NCBI GenBank assembly: GCA_022799355.1
Contig: JAAWOG010000008.1
Coordinates: forward strand, 1 to 64,000
Length of the DNA stretch: 64,000 bases
Reading direction: 5' to 3'
Source of the DNA: Lachnospiraceae bacterium
GTDB lineage: Bacteria; Bacillota; Clostridia; Lachnospirales; Lachnospiraceae
Shown here piece by piece: positions 63,626 to 64,000 of this stretch (the first letter of the stretch is position 1; each line of letters starts with the position of its first letter). Made by a program: the position numbers and the translations under genes. A model generated the notes under the pieces. That model saw nothing but the letters and a program-made list of their open reading frames with translations, made no database searches and was not told the origin of the DNA.

Positions 63626-64000
63626 CTATGCCTCTTTCTCTAAATAGCGGTATTGATATTCCCACTCTTTTTCCGGTTCCGCATCATCGGGCAATGTTTC
63701 CGCACCTCCCTCGATCCTGTACTCTTTTACCTGATTTCCCAATATATCATATTCTTTTATAATGGAAAAACCGCTTCCGTCCCCGTCCAGATAATCTCTC
63801 CGGATCAGATTCCCTGCTTCGTCATACGCATAATGTTCCGCGTATCCCTTCCATGCGCCGTCAGTACTCACCTCTTTTTCCAGAAGAACTCCCTCCTCAT
63901 TATATTTCCAGACAGTTGTCTCGCAAAAAGAATTTTCTTCCTCACCATACTCATAATAAATCTCCTTTATCAGGTTGTTTCTGTCGTCATACTCTCTCTC
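63626..64000 (-). CDS. YD-repeat (RHS-like) protein, C-terminal end only
   Basis: The last 125 residues of a minus-strand protein are visible; the start lies beyond the window. The sequence holds YD-type repeats, seen as EYDDRNNLIKEIYYEYGE, WKYNEEGVLLEKEVS, YAYDEAGNLIRRDYLDGD and EYDILGNQVKEY. Such repeats form the shell of RHS/Tc-toxin-like proteins, but isolated short YD-repeat proteins also occur as surface lipoproteins in clostridia. The end LEKEA has no toxin domain. It is 192 bp before rnfB in the same direction. Confidence 0.7.
   Translation of the reverse strand, partial: EREYDDRNNLIKEIYYEYGEEENSFCETTVWKYNEEGVLLEKEVSTDGAWKGYAEHYAYDEAGNLIRRDYLDGDGSGFSIIKEYDILGNQVKEYRIEGGAETLPDDAEPEKEWEYQYRYLEKEA

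Noticed and set aside
63626..64000. RHS polymorphic toxin
   Set aside because: Only the end is visible and it carries YD repeats without any toxin domain after them; the start is outside the window.
1..64000. Prophage, integrative element or insertion sequence
   Set aside because: No integrase, transposase, phage structural gene, tRNA attachment site or CRISPR array could be seen.

Overview
The window looks like chromosomal DNA of a spore-forming, anaerobic, Gram-positive Firmicute, most likely a Lachnospiraceae (Clostridium cluster XIVa) member. Supporting signs are a GerA-type spore germination protein, a SpoIID-domain protein, RnfB, NrdG (anaerobic ribonucleotide reductase activase), an ATP-type PEP carboxykinase, a T-box leader on pheS, strong AGGAGG ribosome binding sites and a class B sortase with a BspA-like leucine-rich surface protein. 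Most genes lie on the minus strand. I see no rRNA, tRNA, CRISPR array, prophage or transposase.

Layout. 0-12.3 kb: a Re-citrate-synthase-like enzyme cut by the window edge, a tetrapeptide-repeat coiled-coil protein, a compact subtilisin, then a surface module of sortase B, a 1706-residue LRR/InlB-repeat wall protein and a smaller LRR protein. Small Cys/Gly-rich and unrecognised proteins follow. 12.4-24 kb: housekeeping genes (leuS, an EF-G paralogue, tyrA-aroA, a PilZ protein, queA with an M18 aminopeptidase, a lipoprotein). 24.5-32.2 kb: a catabolic cluster of BCCT transporter, iron alcohol dehydrogenase, class II aldolase, DhaK and DhaL, with a MerR regulator and an MFS transporter beside it. 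32.5-37 kb: a T-box-controlled pheS-pheT operon with a small membrane protein inserted between the two subunits. 37-40.2 kb: a tightly coupled three-gene cassette (DUF262 protein, OLD/SMC-like ATPase, unknown protein) that resembles defence modules. 40.3-50.5 kb: cell-envelope and signalling genes (two-component system, MgtC, BrkB/YihY, SpoIID, chemoreceptor, MFS), a candidate 6S-like RNA and a 46-residue Cys-rich membrane protein. 50.5-64 kb: central carbon metabolism (pckA, gltA), an Xaa-Pro aminopeptidase, an Hsp90-like protein coupled to a helical partner, a germination protein, dut-nrdG, a HAD phosphatase, an isolated rnfB and the end of a YD-repeat protein.

The most interesting non-coding signal is a pair of ~142 bp intergenic elements (10.6 kb and 24.3 kb, opposite orientation). 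They share the same multi-stem architecture with compensatory base changes, and their 5' strand can pair with either of two partners. The best candidates for undescribed systems are the DUF262/ATPase cassette, the Hsp90-plus-partner operon, the transporter/aldolase/DhaKL cluster and this structured repeat. All functional statements rest on reading motifs in the sequence; no database search was run.
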